From Jacaranda mimosifolia (lineage: Eukaryota > Streptophyta > Magnoliopsida > Lamiales > Bignoniaceae), in contig CM032120.1 of NCBI GenBank assembly GCA_018894105.1, positions 27,240,710 through 27,304,709 on the forward strand: a DNA stretch of 64,000 bases. Direction: 5' to 3'. The position numbers were made by a program, and so were the translations under genes. The notes beneath the pieces are model-generated. The model was not told where the DNA came from and did no database searches. It was given only the letters and a program-made list of their open reading frames with translations. Below, piece after piece: positions 23,554-35,795 of the stretch (position 1 is its first letter; every line of letters begins with the position of its first letter).

Positions 23554-24849
23554 TGTTGTATTTGGCATAATATAAGCCTAATTACATGTTTAATTATATT
23601 TGGATGGATGCTAATTTTGGTTGGAATCCAAAGATAATTATGGTGTTGAAATAAAGGAAGAAAATTGGTTAAGTGTTACATATTGAGTTGTCCCACATAG
23701 GTACTTTGACAAAGTGGAGACTTGCTTGTGCCTTACAAAACCAAGTGGATTCATTGCAAACCTTCACTTGTCCCACATTGGTTTTGTAAAGAAGTGTGGA
23801 CTAGTATATATTGAACTTGAGTATTAATGCTTGTTAAAGTGTTCACTAAGGTGGTTCATATAAGTGGACCGCATGAGCGCAGCCGCCCGGTCCAGGTTGC
23901 GGCCGAATGTCTCAGTTTTAACTTTTTGGATGAAATTTAATTGGAATTTTTTTTAATTCAAACTTAACTGGGACTTAATCAGATAGTAGGGGTCTGACTG
24001 AGTAAATCCCTAATTGGAGATTTATCCGCTAAATTAGGGATATGATATGGTTAAACGTGGGGTTGATGCCAGATTTAGCTGCTGAGAATTGGGGATAAGA
24101 TATGGCTGTTACACTTAACACGGTTTTGAGGCCATGATCCGCATCCCTAATTTCTTCTATAAATAGTCTGCCTTTTGCAGACTTGGGAAGACATAATTCA
24201 TAAACTTTTCTCCCAGTTTCTCATCTCCTTCTCTTTTCTCTTCTCTGTTGTGAGTTTTCTGCCATAATCCTTTCGAGAGTTTTCTTTTTTCGTGAGTAAT
24301 CCTCTCATATCTCCTTACCATATCGACTAATATTTGGCTATCTAATTTCGGCGATTGAGTTACTGTTTGAGGTGAACGAGACGGAGTGCACTTGATCGTT
24401 CTGGACCATCTCATCCTGGGAGCAACGTTGTACCCGTTGCACTAGTGAGTCGGGGTGTTCGTTTCTTCAAGGCAAACAGAAAAATTCTGTGATTTGGTTT
24501 TTTAATCGATTCTGTTACGATACAGGATATTCAAATAAGTTCCTTGCTTTTCTTGTATTAAATTACTAAACCTGATAACATGCTTTATCATTTTGATGCC
24601 TCAGTTGATATGTAATTTTTGGCTTTTTCTGAACTCATATTTGGTTGAATATATGCATGAATTTTATTATGCCTTGATTATGCTGAATGTATAATTCAGA
24701 ATCTTGTATGTTATACTTGGATTTATAATTTGATTATAACGCACGTTTCGCCATATTGTGATTATCTATTCCTAATTCTTGATAATCTGAATTGCAATAT
24801 TATTTATTTCATTGCACTACTATATGTTGGCAATATCCTAGCAACAACA
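23554..24849 (+). repeat. 5' LTR of Copia element
   Basis: Starts TGTTGTATTTGGCATAATA, ends GCAACAACA, preceded by AGAAA. A TATAAATA box lies at 24158-24165. The minus-strand ORF at 24157-24414 is a chance reading of the LTR leader. Confidence 0.88.
24158..24165 (+). promoter_or_regulatory. Copia LTR TATA box (TATAAATA)
   Basis: TATAAATAG lies in the middle of the LTR, conserved at 30200-30207 in the 3' LTR, followed by the pyrimidine-rich leader. Likely retrotransposon promoter. Confidence 0.6.
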
Positions 24850-24898
24850 ATCTTGAAGAATCGAAACCTACGTGTGTTATTTATCTGCTGGAATCCTA

Positions 24899-24976
24899 AT
24901 TAGATATCCTGTTTAAGAATCTTGCCTGGAAACTCTGATTAGATATCCTGTCTAGGAATCTTGCCTAGAAATTCTG
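24899..24976 (+). repeat. Two tandem 39-bp units in the Copia leader
   Basis: Units at 24899-24937 and 24938-24976, both opening ATTAGATATCCTGT and containing AATCTTGCCT, differ at a few positions. They sit 50 bp after the LTR, where a primer site or packaging signal would be expected. Confidence 0.8.
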
Positions 24977-25029
24977 CAATTTTGTTTTGCCTACATATTC
25001 TAATTTAGGATTATTTTCTTGAGAAATCT

Positions 25030-25860
25030 ATGATGGGTTCAAATTCGCATGTTGTTAGTGATATTGTGTCAGCAAAAGTTGACCTTTCTAGACTGCCGAA
25101 AAAATTCACGGGCAAGTATTTTAAGGTTGGCAACAACGCATGAAAATATGGCTGATGATGAAAGGTTTTCTTTTGTTGATTTAGTTGACCATGCCAAAAT
25201 CAACTGAAACTGATCCTAAGACTAAAGAAATAACTTATTAGAAAATGAAGGATCAGATCGTTCGAGGAGTGATTCTGTTAGCTTTGTCTGATATACTCTT
25301 TGATGTATACTATTCTAATTCCTGTACGGCTAAGTCTTTATGGGATGAATTGGATAGGAAATACAATACTGAAGAGCAAGGGCTCGAAAAGTATTCGATT
25401 TTCAAATTCCTGAAGTATCAGATGGTTGAGGGCAGGTCTATATCTGAACAGACACATGAATTGATCAATCTAGAACATTCCCTGGCGGATGCTGAAATGA
25501 AACTTCATGAAAAATTTATGTTCATTTCGATTGTCTATAAGTTCCCTAAATCCTGGGAAAGTTTCGGCATGACTCTAAAGCATCAAAAAAGGAAATTATC
25601 TTTAGATGATCGCCATAAGCATTGAAGAGGAACATAGAAATCAAACTCATAATGTTCCTGTTGAGTATCATCCTAAGGCAAATGTAATATTACGAAAGAA
25701 AAAAGTCAACATGAACTCGGACTTTAAAACCATCGATAGGGAAAAGCCAAAAATAATAAGAAACCAAAGGCAAATAGGCATTGCTGGAATTGTGGACAAA
25801 AGAGGCATTGGGCTAAGGAGTGTCCCTCCAAGAAAGCCAAGGCTAAAGCCCAGTCTGCTG
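25030..25860 (+). pseudogene. Copia gag (broken)
   Basis: ATG at 25030 opens a frame (VDLSRLPKKFTGKYF) that shifts near 25120. A clean stretch at 25245-25620 matches the UBN2-type Copia gag (ILLALSDILFDVYY; SLWDELDRKY; YKFPKSWESF). A CX2CX4HX4C zinc knuckle (CWNCGQKRHWAKEC) is at 25792-25823, in a shifted frame. Stop codons at 25201 and in the leader region confirm decay. Confidence 0.85.
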
Positions 25861-28800
25861 AACCAGTTGTCAACATGGTTGTTGGAGACACCAGAAAAGC
25901 TGGAGTTCCTGATGCATCCATTGATGAGTACGTTTTCTTTAAACCCAAACTATTCTCTATTTATGAACCCTATGATTGGTTGATAAACACTGGTGCTAAT
26001 GTGCACATTTGTGCTGACAAATCACTGTTTGTGTCTTATCAGCTTGTTAGTGAAAGGACTGTGATGATGGGAAACTCAAGTGCAGCCAAAGTGTTTGGGA
26101 TAGGACGCGTGGACCTGAAATTTCCTTCGGGGCACATACTGTCTCTGCAAAGGGTGCATCATGTTCCAGCAGTCCGAAGAAATATTATTAGCGGTTCTAT
26201 AATAGTTAGGGAGGGCTATGAAATTTCCTTTAAGTCAAATAAAGTTGTAATTTTACATGACGGCACTTTCATTTGTAAAGGTTATCTTTTCAATGGTTTG
26301 TTCAAAATTCGAGTTGAAAACCTTATTGGTTCTAATAAAAGTGACTTTCTTGTTATTAATATTGTTGAGAATTCATCTATTTGGCATAGTCGTTTAGGAC
26401 ACTTGAATTTTATTTCTGTCAAACGAATGATGAACTTAAATCTAATTCCTAAATATGATATTGAACAAGGTCATAAATGTCAAATCTGTGCTGAAGCTAA
26501 GCAAGTTAGAAAGCCTTACCACTCGGTTGAAAGGCAAACTGAAATTCTTGACTCAATACACACAAATATTTGTTAGTTCAATAGGGTCTTAACAAAAGAC
26601 AATAAAATATACTTTATCACCTTTATAGATGATAGGAGTAGGTATTGCTATGTCTATTTATTAAAACATAAAGATAAAGCACTAGAAAAGTTCATTATGT
26701 TCAAAAATGAAGTTGAAACACAAACTGGTAGAAAACTTAAACAGTTAAGGTCAGATAGGGGCGGAGAATATAGGTCCAACCCATTTCATGAATACTGCCT
26801 GAATTTTGGCATAGTTCATGAAGAAATTGCTCCTTGTTCTCCCACTTCAAATGGGATAGCTGAGTGAAAGAATAGAACTTTTATAGACATGATTTATAGT
26901 CTGATTTTGAATTTTAGACTGCCTAAGTACATGTGGGGGGAAGCTTTGACTACGGTTTGCCATATTCTGAATAGAGTTCCCCTGAAACATAAAAAAAGAA
27001 CTCCATTTGGATTCTGGAAAAGCAAGAAACCTAGTCTAAAATACTTCCGAGTGTGGGGCTATCTTGCAAAAGTTCTAGCCCCTAAACACAAGAGCAAGAA
27101 GCTAGGTCCTAAGACTATTGATGCGGTCTTTCTAGGCTACGTGGAAACTTCTTATGCTATGAGATTTTTGGTTATTAAATCAGAAATTTCGGGCATAGAT
27201 GGGAACACTATAGTCGAATTTCGCGATGCTACGTTCTTTGAGAACATGTTTCCCATGAAGACTGTGATACCTAAAAATGTTTCTTTAGATTCAACCCTTG
27301 AGTCTACATCGATTCCTAATCATGTGGAAAAGATGACAAATGTGAGGGTTGGTCCTAGTCGTACCGACACAGTTCCTGGAGAACTAGATGAACCTAGACA
27401 TAGTAAAAAGGCTAGAATCACTAAGGACTTTGGGAGTGACTTTGTTACTTACAATGTCGAGGGTGATCCTATTACCTTCAAGGATGCTATGGCTTCTCCT
27501 AAAGCTAAGCATTGGAAGGAAGCCATTAAGAGTGAGATGGATTCTATTGTCTCGAATAGGACATGGGACTTAGTCGATCTTCCTCCGGGGTGTACTACTA
27601 TAGGAAGCAAGTAGATCTTCAAAAAGAAACTTAAGTCTGACGGGATTGTTGATAAGTTTAAAGCCAGGCTAGTTGCTAAAGGGTTTAGGCAAAAAGAGGG
27701 AATAGATTGCTTCGACACCTATACCTATTCCCCAATAGCTCATTTGACTAACATTCGAGTGCTTATAGCACTGGCTTCCATATATGATTTCCCCATTCAC
27801 CATATGGATGTGAAAACAGTTTTTTGTATGGTGATCTTGAGGAAGAAATATATATGGATCAGCCTGAGGGATTTGTAGCATCTAGAAATGAGTTAAAAGT
27901 TTGCAAGCTTGTTAAATCACTTTATGGTTTGAAACAAACACCTAAACAATGGCATGAAAAGTTTGAAAAAACTATATTGTCATTTGGCTTCAAAGTTAAC
28001 GATAATGACAAGTGCGTCTACTGCAAAGTTAAAAGTGATAACTGTATTGTGTTATGCCTGTATGTAGATGACATTCTGTTGTTTGGATACAACACTAAGA
28101 TTATCAATGAGACTAAATATTTCTTAAAGGACAAGTTTGAAATGAAAGATATGGGTGTTGCTGAAATGATTCTTGACTTAAGTTGACTCATTCAACTAAG
28201 GGTATATCAGTCTCTCATTCTCACTATGTTGAGAAGATAATTGAGAAATTTGGCTATAAACAAAGTAGAATCGCAAAAACACCATATGATCTTTCAGTGG
28301 CTCTCTTTAAGAATGAAGCTGGTGTACCAGTGTCTCAGTTGAGGTATTCTCAAATAATTGGTAGCTTGCAGTATCTTGCAAATGGCTTGAGACCAAATAT
28401 CTCATTTGCAGTCTCCAAGTTTGCTAGATATACAAGCTGTCCTAATCGAACTCATTATGAGGCTTTGGATATGGTACTTTGATATCTAAAGGGCTCAGCT
28501 TCACTGGCCTTGCATTACAAGAGATTTTTTGCATTGTTGGAAAGGTTCAGTGACGCTAGCTGGATAGCCAAAAACTCTGGAAGTAATGGGTGTATAGGGT
28601 ATGTATTTACTTTGGATGGGGGCGCTGTCTCCTGGAAGTCTTCTAAACAAACTTTGATAACTTGATCCACCTTTGAGGCTGAGTTGTGTGCTTTAGACAC
28701 GACTGGGACAGAGGCAGAATGGTTATATGAGTTGATAGTACAATTGCCCATGGTAACCAAACCTCTTCCGAGAATTGTTGTACATTATGATAATCAAACC

Positions 28801-29016
28801 ACAATTGCAAAGATTAGTAGTTCAAAGTTCAATCAAAAGAGTAAGAGACACATCTAAGTTAGACTAAAGTCCATAAGGGAGTTAGTATCTGATAGGGTTA
28901 TTGCAATTGATTTTGTTGGATCCAAAGACAACATTGCAAACCTTTTAACTAAAAGACTTGATTTGTCCTTAGTTCATAAATTCAGGTTGGGGATGGGACT
29001 GGAAACTCGTCAGTGA
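25861..29016 (+). pseudogene. Copia pol: protease, integrase, RT, RNase H (broken)
   Basis: Protease active site reads WLINTGANVHIC at about 25976-26010, with Asn in place of the catalytic Asp. The integrase zinc finger (WHSRLGHLN...CQICAEAK) lies at 26380-26510, then the catalytic core: first Asp replaced by Asn near 26566, second in RSDRGGEY, third in TSNGIAE. RT has FKARLVAKGF near 27660, YGLKQTPKQWHEKF near 27925 and the catalytic YVDD at about 28062. RNase H ends with SKDNIANLLTKRL, stop at 29014-29016. Premature stops at about 26574, 26864, 27613, 28184, 28480, 28663 and 28856 and a frameshift near 27822 inactivate it. Confidence 0.9.
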
Positions 29017-29552
29017 TATACCTGCAGTGGCAACCCAACCTACCAAGTGGAGATCCCACAAGGTAGGTTCAATGTGGTATAAACAAGCTGCTAAGCATAT
29101 TAAGTTGCACCTAAAATTTAGATTGATACTTTGTATCTAATGTCTCACCCCTGATTGCCTGATAGGTGCTAACTACTGCTGGTATAGTAAGAGTTTAACT
29201 CTGAATGGGGTTAAGTCTTTTGGACGAGATGCGAGCAGTACATCCCTAGAGACGCCCAACTAAGTGAATGTAATCCTTTGGCCGAGACTAAAGGAATTGG
29301 GTTGTTCCTTGACAAACATTCATGAGACAGGATCGGGACACATGGCCTTAATGTGTCAACCCTAAAGATCAATACATAATCTTTAGCTCGTTGTTACTGA
29401 TGGATGCAATCACAATCACGGGCACAAATTCAAGGCTTAGATCCATTTGTCTCGGTGGCGGCAGAAGTCGGATAACTTAGAGAGTGGTTCAACTCGGAAG
29501 GTACAATTTCTGAAAGCGAGCTATGTTGAATCTGATAGCCATTATCTATGGA

Positions 29553-29564
29553 TTTGTGGGGGAT
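29553..29564 (+). other. Polypurine tract of Copia element
   Basis: GTGGGGGAT just before the 3' LTR. The G-run and location fit the plus-strand primer. Confidence 0.5.
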
Positions 29565-30893
29565 TTTTGTAATTAGCATAATATAGGCCTAATTACATGT
29601 TTAATTATATTTGGATGGATGCCAATTATAGTTGGAATCCAAAGATAATTACGGTGTTCAAATAAACGAAGAAAATTGGTTAAGTGTTACATATTGAGTT
29701 GCCCCACATAGGTACTTTGACAAAGTGGAGACTTGCTTGTGTCTTATAAAACCAAGTGGAGGGGTTGAAGGGTTATTTCAACCTATCACTTGTTCCACAT
29801 TGGTTTTGTAAAGAAGTGTGGACTAGTATATATTAAACTTGAGTATGAATGCTTGTTAAAGTGTTCATTAAGGGATTCATATAAGTGGACCACACGTGCA
29901 CGCCACTGCCGCCCGACTCGAGCCTGGGTCGCGGGCACGGGCGCGGGCGTTAGGGCGAATGTCTCAGTCTCAATCTTATCTTTTTGGATAAAATTTAATT
30001 GGAATTTTTTTAAAATTCAAACTTAATCGAGACTTAATCGGATATTAGGGGTTTGATCGAGTAAACCCCTAATTGGAGATGTTAAATGTGTTTAAAACGT
30101 GGGGTTAAGGCCAGATTTAGCTACTGAGAATCTGGGATAAGATATGGCTATCACATTTAACACGGTTTTGAGGCCATGATCCGCAGCCCTAATTTCTTCT
30201 ATAAATAGTCTGCCTCTGGCAGACTTGGGAAGACACAATTCATAAAATTTTCTCCCTATTTCTCCTCTCCTTCTCTTTTCTCTTCTCTGTCGTGAGTTTT
30301 CTGCCATAATCCTTTCGAGAGTTTTCTCTTTTCGTGAGTAATCCTCTCATATCTCCCTACCCTATTGACTGATATTTGGCTATCTAATTTTGGCGATTAA
30401 GTTACTGTTCTAGGTGAACGCGACGGAGTGCACCTGATCGTTCTGGACCATATCATCCTGGGAGGAGCAACGATGTACCCGTTGCACTAGTGAGTCGGGG
30501 CATTCGTTTCTTCAAGGCAAACAGAAGAATTCTGTGATTTGGTCTTTTAATCGGTTATGTTACGATACAGGATATTCAGATAAGTTCCTTACTTTTCTTG
30601 TATTAAATTACAGATTCTGACAACATGCTTTATCATTTTGATGCCTCGGCTGATATGTAATTTTTGACTTTTCCTGAACTCGTATCTGGTTGAATATATG
30701 CATGAATTCTATTATACCTTGATTATGCTGAATGTATAATTCGGATCATGTATGTTATACTTGGATTTCTAATTTGATTATAACGCACGTTTCGCTATAT
30801 TGTGATTATCTATTCCTAATTCTTGATAATCTGAATTGCAATATTATTTATTTCGTTGCATTACTACATGTTGGTAATATCCTGGCAACAACA
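29565..30893 (+). repeat. 3' LTR of Copia element
   Basis: 1329 bp, ends GGCAACAACA, followed by target duplication AGAAA at 30894-30898. It is about 33 bp longer than the 5' copy through indels near 29758-29785 and 30080. TATA box at 30200-30207. Confidence 0.87.
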
Positions 30894-30898
30894 AGAAA

Positions 30899-33733
30899 TT
30901 CGACATTAAGTTATATACCACTATTCTGAATTTATTTATTTTTTATTTTGACGTCTGGCAAAAAATTAAGCCAAAAAGTATGAAAATGAATAGCACCCGG
31001 ATTCATTGATGTGTGGATAAAATATAAAGCAAAAATTTTATTTGGGAAATTCAATATGGCTTATTATTAAATTAGTTTTATATTTATGCTTTGTAATCAC
31101 ATTTAAGTTATAAAAAGAAAAAGGAAATTCTATGGGTCACTGTGCTATTTAATTAATAATCATGGCATACTCTAAAGATAATAGTTTAACGCTAATTGAT
31201 TTTTGTATAAATTACTAATATTTATATTTAAATGTATGATATCGATTAATACTTATGAATAATTTATTATTATTTTTTGAATTTCATTAAAATAGAGTTA
31301 AAGTTCGGCACATAAAAAAAAAATAGAATAATTAATGCTCTAAATTATAAATTAAATTAAAGGACATTAAGCAGTTACATTATACATCATCTGTTGTCTA
31401 TTTCTTAACTAAATAGTCAAATTTACAAGAGTACGTCTAATTATATATGAAATTAAAATTAATTATTTTTAAAAATATGGTACCAAACTTATAAAACACT
31501 CAAATTAATTAATATTTTTATTTATAGTTTATTATAGTATTCAAGCTTACGAAAGTACAGCAATATAGGAAATTAAAATAAACTATTTGTAAACCATTAT
31601 AGCTAAAGTTGCAGAAGATCCTCCATCATTGCCAGAGGGAAAAGGGGATAGGCTTCATTCTTCATTTGACAAGATTATTTTTTATATATGCATATTAAAT
31701 TAATTACTGAATAAAATATTGTTGGTATGATTGAAGATGGAGATAAGTGGATTGGTTTTTTGTGGTTATTTTAAATTCATTATACATTTGATGATTATCT
31801 GTACAAATCAAAGGCAAAATTTAAAGAGAAAGTGGGTCCAGGTGGAACTGGCTGGCTGATTATTGCTGATAATATAATTAATATTAATGCTTGTTGGTTT
31901 GAATTTTATAGAAGGCGACATGATTAGACCACCTTCACACTTTATGATGAGTGGACAAAACAGCCCTTTCCTATCCGTTTGAATAACATCAACTAATATC
32001 TAATTATGATAGTAGAAAATTTAGACACCAAAATAAAGAGAAATTTTTTTATAATTTTTTTAAAATCAAAAAATTCCTTTAAATTAAATTATATGTGATT
32101 AAATACAGACATTGTAGGTATTGAATCATTTAGTTTCTAAAAGCCTCCGAAAATTTAAAGAAAGCTACAATTGATAGGTTTTTCATAAATCCTTCTCCCT
32201 CCCCCTCAAAGAAAAAATTCTTTTTTTCCCCTTACCTACACTTTTCAAATTGCTCTTTATTACCATTTATAAATTTTTTTATATATATGAAAAAATTAAT
32301 ATCGTTCTGAAATTCATGACCTCAATATCTAATACTCAGTATTATACTGACAGAATTTTTATCGCAACACGAAAGGACATCCATTTTTTTTTATTTGAGT
32401 ATATTCGAAGAAAAAGGTTGAACAAAATGGTCCGTAGACTTTTGAAAATGATTATGAGATAGAATATGAAGATGAGTTCATGCGCTTAGATTGAGATCAA
32501 TTATAGATAATCTCCATTTTAGAATTGGAATGAATTGATTTTGAATTTTATTTTAAAAAGAGAATAGCATAAAATATTTTATACTATTTTTTTATGGTTA
32601 ATATATTGGTCGGATCCACGTCTAATCCACAGCTTAAAAAAAGTGATGAAAATTAAAAGAAAAAAACTTTTCATGTCTCTGAAAAAACAGAATATTTCCC
32701 CAATTCCACCCATGAAACAAGTGCCGCTTGGTCTTTGATCCAATTTTGCTGTCCAATTTAATCAAAATGGAGAGTGCCCATATGCAAAACTACTTGAAAA
32801 GAGAACGAAAACAACAGACTGTAAATTAAGGGAAAGTGTGGGGTTGAGTTGGGATGAGCTGTCCTATAAATACATATACATATGTAGTGCATTAGATGCT
32901 TTTATCTTATGCTTACCTGCACCGCCGCACTGCCTAGCTATATGCCACCCTGGACTGCCCCCACCACCCCCACCCCTGCAATTACTATTTACTACTAGTC
33001 ACCACCAAGCATGGTTAGCCATTTTCATGGTGTAACAAGGAACAATCTATGACTTCCAAGGAGTGCAAATCACCATTTAACAATCAATTATTTGAGAACA
33101 TATCGAAATTCATATTAATAGTGTCAACAAATCATAACATCAAATGAGAATTAGTCACAAAGAAATAATATCTAATATGGTTTGTTAAAATTGATATTTA
33201 CTGAAGTTAAATTTAAACATCTCTCTAAAAATTAACAATATACGAATAAAAATAGTGGATCTTCAATTTGCGAACGCATTTGCTTAAAAAAATTATTTGA
33301 TAAAAAATTCTTAAATCCTTTTTCCATTATTAATGACGGTTAGGATTTATATGGCACGCTGTTATGCTCAACAATCTATTTTGGTACTTTGTACTGTTTT
33401 TGTAATAATTTGACCAATATATTCTCAGGATATATTATAAATATATCAGTAAAACTATATTTTCATGATTGTAACTTAAAGAAAATTACGTAATTATTTC
33501 ATTGATTATTTTTAATAAGCGATGTGCATCATGTTGTATCAGTACAATATCAATACATTATTAGTATTGGATGATTACTTATAATTGCAATGGGAGTTAA
33601 CAAGAATTATGTTTGTGTGTGTGTGCGTGCGGGCGCCCGCGTTAAAAAGTAGACATATTTTCTGGGGAATGTTTAGTAGCATTTTAGGTAATTGTCAAAT
33701 TTTAAAACTCTGATGTCGTACATTTTTCAACAG

Positions 33734-33735
<2 letters not shown>
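30899..33735. other. Intergenic, no gene seen
   Basis: AT-rich DNA. TCCTATAAATACATATA at about 32862 is a good TATA-like site on the plus strand but sits 1.4 kb before the TCP start and leads into no recognisable ORF; the 65-aa frame at 32838-33035 is Pro-rich by a C-run. It could mark an upstream TCP promoter with a leader intron, which I cannot show. Confidence 0.45.
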
Positions 33736-33767
<32 letters not shown>

Positions 33768-33966
33768 TGAGAAGAGATGTTGCATGTAGTATTAATTAAT
33801 TTTGAGGAGTGTGAATGAGACAGTATAACAAATTTGGTAAAAACAAAGGCCATTTTTATCATTCCATTTACAATACCCCACGAATGCCCTTCTCTTTTGC
33901 TAACTACACTTTCACCCCCCACCCCACCCTCCCCTCACTCTGTGTGTGTGTGTGTGTGTGTGTGTG
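33736..33966. repeat. Two (TG)n microsatellites upstream of TCP
   Basis: (GT)n runs at 33736-33766 and (TG)13 at 33941-33966, both on the plus strand, with a C-rich pyrimidine tract between (about 33912-33940). A smaller GTGTGTGTGTGCGTGCGGGC stretch is at 33613-33640. They lie 290-640 bp before the TCP ATG, in promoter or leader. Confidence 0.9.
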
Positions 33967-34093
33967 AAACAAAGACAAGAGTCAATCACAAACCAAAGCA
34001 AAGCAAAAGTACCCCACGACAAAAGTCACAAACTCTTAGTTTAGGTCCCCAGTTTCCTGCAAGAAAAAATTTTCAACATGTATGTATGTATCT

Positions 34094-34152
34094 CATTCTC
34101 TCTCTAACTCTTCCTCTCTCTAACAAGAACGAGAGAGAGAGAGAGAGAGAGA
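34094..34152 (+). promoter_or_regulatory. CT tract / GA tract inverted repeat in TCP leader
   Basis: A pyrimidine tract (TCTCTCTAACTCTTCCTCTC, 34099-34121) is followed after a short loop by (GA)n at 34131-34152. The two can pair as a hairpin in RNA. (GA)n is also the known recognition type of plant BBR/BPC factors. It ends right at the upstream ORF start. Whether it lies in the transcript is inferred. Confidence 0.45.
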
Positions 34153-34211
34153 TGGGGTTCATCAATCATCAGACAAGAAAAAAGGAAACAAGAAAATATC
34201 ATCAAAGCTGA
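34152..34211 (+). CDS. Upstream ORF (19 codons) in the TCP leader
   Basis: ATG at 34152 directly after the GA tract, TGA at 34209-34211, coding a 19-residue basic peptide (MGFINHQTRKKETRKYHQS). It ends 42 bases before the TCP ATG and does not overlap it. If transcribed it would precede the main start and could lower or regulate translation. There is no evidence the peptide itself matters. Confidence 0.4.
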   Translation: MGFINHQTRKKETRKYHQS

Positions 34212-34253
34212 ACCCACCAAGAAAATTCTTTGATTACCCCACACCCACCCCAC

Positions 34254-35795
34254 ATGGAACTCACTGATTCTAAAACCAATAAACAACAATCCACCACCAC
34301 CACCTCCTCCACCATTCCCACCACCACCACCACCTCCTCCTCCTCACAGCCCTATAATCTCACTCCTCCCCACCTCCTTCACCGCCTCCATGGCCGATCA
34401 CCGCCGTTTGTCAGTGGTCCTTCACCACCCTCCATAGCCTCCACCACTGCTGTTTCCACCTCTTCCTCTGCCCAACAGCCGCCGCCGCAGCTCCTCGACG
34501 CCTCCCTGGCCATCGCCACCAGGTCAGAAACCCTAACTGACCACCCCAACTCCAAGAGACCACCCCAACAAGTACAACAACAGCAGCAGCAAGTACAACC
34601 AGCTGCACAACCTCCAGCTGCGGCCGAACTGCAACAGCCCCAACAGCCACCCAAAAGATCGACGAAAGACCGCCACACCAAAGTCGACGGACGAGGGCGG
34701 CGCATCCGCATGCCGGCCACTTGTGCAGCTAGGGTTTTTCAGTTGACCCGAGAATTAGGCCATAAGTCCGACGGCGAAACAATTGAGTGGCTATTACAGC
34801 AAGCCGAGCCAGCCATCATAGCCGCCACCGGTACCGGCACAATTCCGGCCAATTTCTCCACCCTTAATATCTCTCTAAGAAGCAGCGGCTCCAGTCTGTC
34901 TGCTCCGCCATCAAAATCGGCGCCGCATTCTTTCCATAGCGCGCTGGGCTTAGCTCACCATCCTTATCCATACGAGGAGAATTTCTCACATATGCTAGGG
35001 TTTCATCAGCAGCAGCAGCAACCGTCTCATCTTTTACAAGCAGCTCAAATTACGGAGACCTTAGCTGGCGGAAGCGGCGGCGAACAGGAAGCGACCGAGA
35101 ATTACTTGCGGAAGAGATATAGAGAAGACTTGTTCAAAGAAGGTCCCAATAATAATCAAGGCGAAGGCCCCAGCTCGCCTCCAAACAAGCAATTTAAGAC
35201 CCACAACAATGTGCAAACTATGCAGAAAACGCAAGAGGCGGCGGCCGCAGCCGCCGGACAAACCCCGGGAAGCCTAATGAGGCACGCCAATATGATGCCC
35301 GCCACCGCCATGTGGGCAGTAACGCCGGCGCCGAGCAGTGGCGTCACCGGCAGTACATTCTGGATGCTTCCCGTGACTGCAGCCGCAGGCGGCGGCAACA
35401 GCGCGCAAACACTAGCGCCAGCCTCATCTGGGCAGGCTGCAGGTCCATCAGAGGCAGCCCAGATGTGGCCTTTTGCCGCCGCACACGGCGGCGGCAACAC
35501 CCTGCAGGCACCGCTGCATTTCATGCCGAGGTTTAATTATTCAGGGAATCTTGAATTCCAAGGCGGAAGAGCAAGCCCATTGCAGTTGGGATCAATTTTG
35601 ATGCAGCAACAACAGCAGCAGCAGCAGCAGCCCTCTCAGCATCTGGGATTAGGAGTTTCCGCCGAATCGAATTTGGGAATGCTGGCAGCTCTTAATGCAT
35701 ATTCGAGAAGCGGTTTGAATATGAATTCAGAAAATCTTGAGCATCAGCCTCAGGCTACAGATAGTGAAGACGATGGCCAAAACAGTTCTCAGTAA
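34254..35795 (+). CDS. TCP14: Class I TCP transcription factor, TCP14-like
   Basis: 513 aa, one exon. The start is the first ATG in the frame (MELTDSK); eight upstream codons lack an ATG. A Ser/Thr/Pro-rich N-terminus with poly-Gln/Pro runs (about 100-131) leads to the TCP domain at about 134-193: basic part [20 protein letters not shown], helix-loop-helix with [20 protein letters not shown]. Lack of the four-residue insertion in the basic part makes it class I (PCF). The C-terminal half has conserved blocks [30 protein letters not shown], nine Gln (451-459) and [13 protein letters not shown], which fit the TCP14/TCP15/TCP8 group, TCP14 best. TCP proteins bind GC-rich sites (GTGGGNCC) in the nucleus and control cell division, germination and hormone and immune responses. 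The paralogue name is less sure than the class. Confidence 0.95.
   Translation: MELTDSKTNKQQSTTTTSSTIPTTTTTSSSSQPYNLTPPHLLHRLHGRSPPFVSGPSPPSIASTTAVSTSSSAQQPPPQLLDASLAIATRSETLTDHPNSKRPPQQVQQQQQQVQPAAQPPAAAELQQPQQPPKRSTKDRHTKVDGRGRRIRMPATCAARVFQLTRELGHKSDGETIEWLLQQAEPAIIAATGTGTIPANFSTLNISLRSSGSSLSAPPSKSAPHSFHSALGLAHHPYPYEENFSHMLGFHQQQQQPSHLLQAAQITETLAGGSGGEQEATENYLRKRYREDLFKEGPNNNQGEGPSSPPNKQFKTHNNVQTMQKTQEAAAAAAGQTPGSLMRHANMMPATAMWAVTPAPSSGVTGSTFWMLPVTAAAGGGNSAQTLAPASSGQAAGPSEAAQMWPFAAAHGGGNTLQAPLHFMPRFNYSGNLEFQGGRASPLQLGSILMQQQQQQQQQPSQHLGLGVSAESNLGMLAALNAYSRSGLNMNSENLEHQPQATDSEDDGQNSSQ

Larger units (their letters stand above)
23554..30893 (+). mobile_element. Complete but defective Ty1/Copia LTR retrotransposon
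   Basis: The element is 7.3 kb with LTRs at 23554-24849 and 29565-30893 and target duplication AGAAA at 23549-23553 and 30894-30898. The order gag, protease, integrase, RT, RNase H between the LTRs defines Copia. In the first ~195 LTR bases I count about 13 differences, so it is at least as old as the Gypsy neighbour. The 3' LTR now starts TT instead of TG, which leaves its left border uncertain by one or two bases. I see no standard initiator-Met primer site (TGGTATCAGAGC) after the 5' LTR. Stops and frameshifts run throughout the coding region. Confidence 0.9.

Noticed and set aside
32838..33035. 65-aa Pro-rich ORF
   Set aside because: Proline run comes from a C-rich microsatellite-like stretch; no other support.
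34379..34720. 113-aa minus-strand ORF with poly-Cys and Gly
   Set aside because: Antisense of the TCP Gln/Pro tracts.
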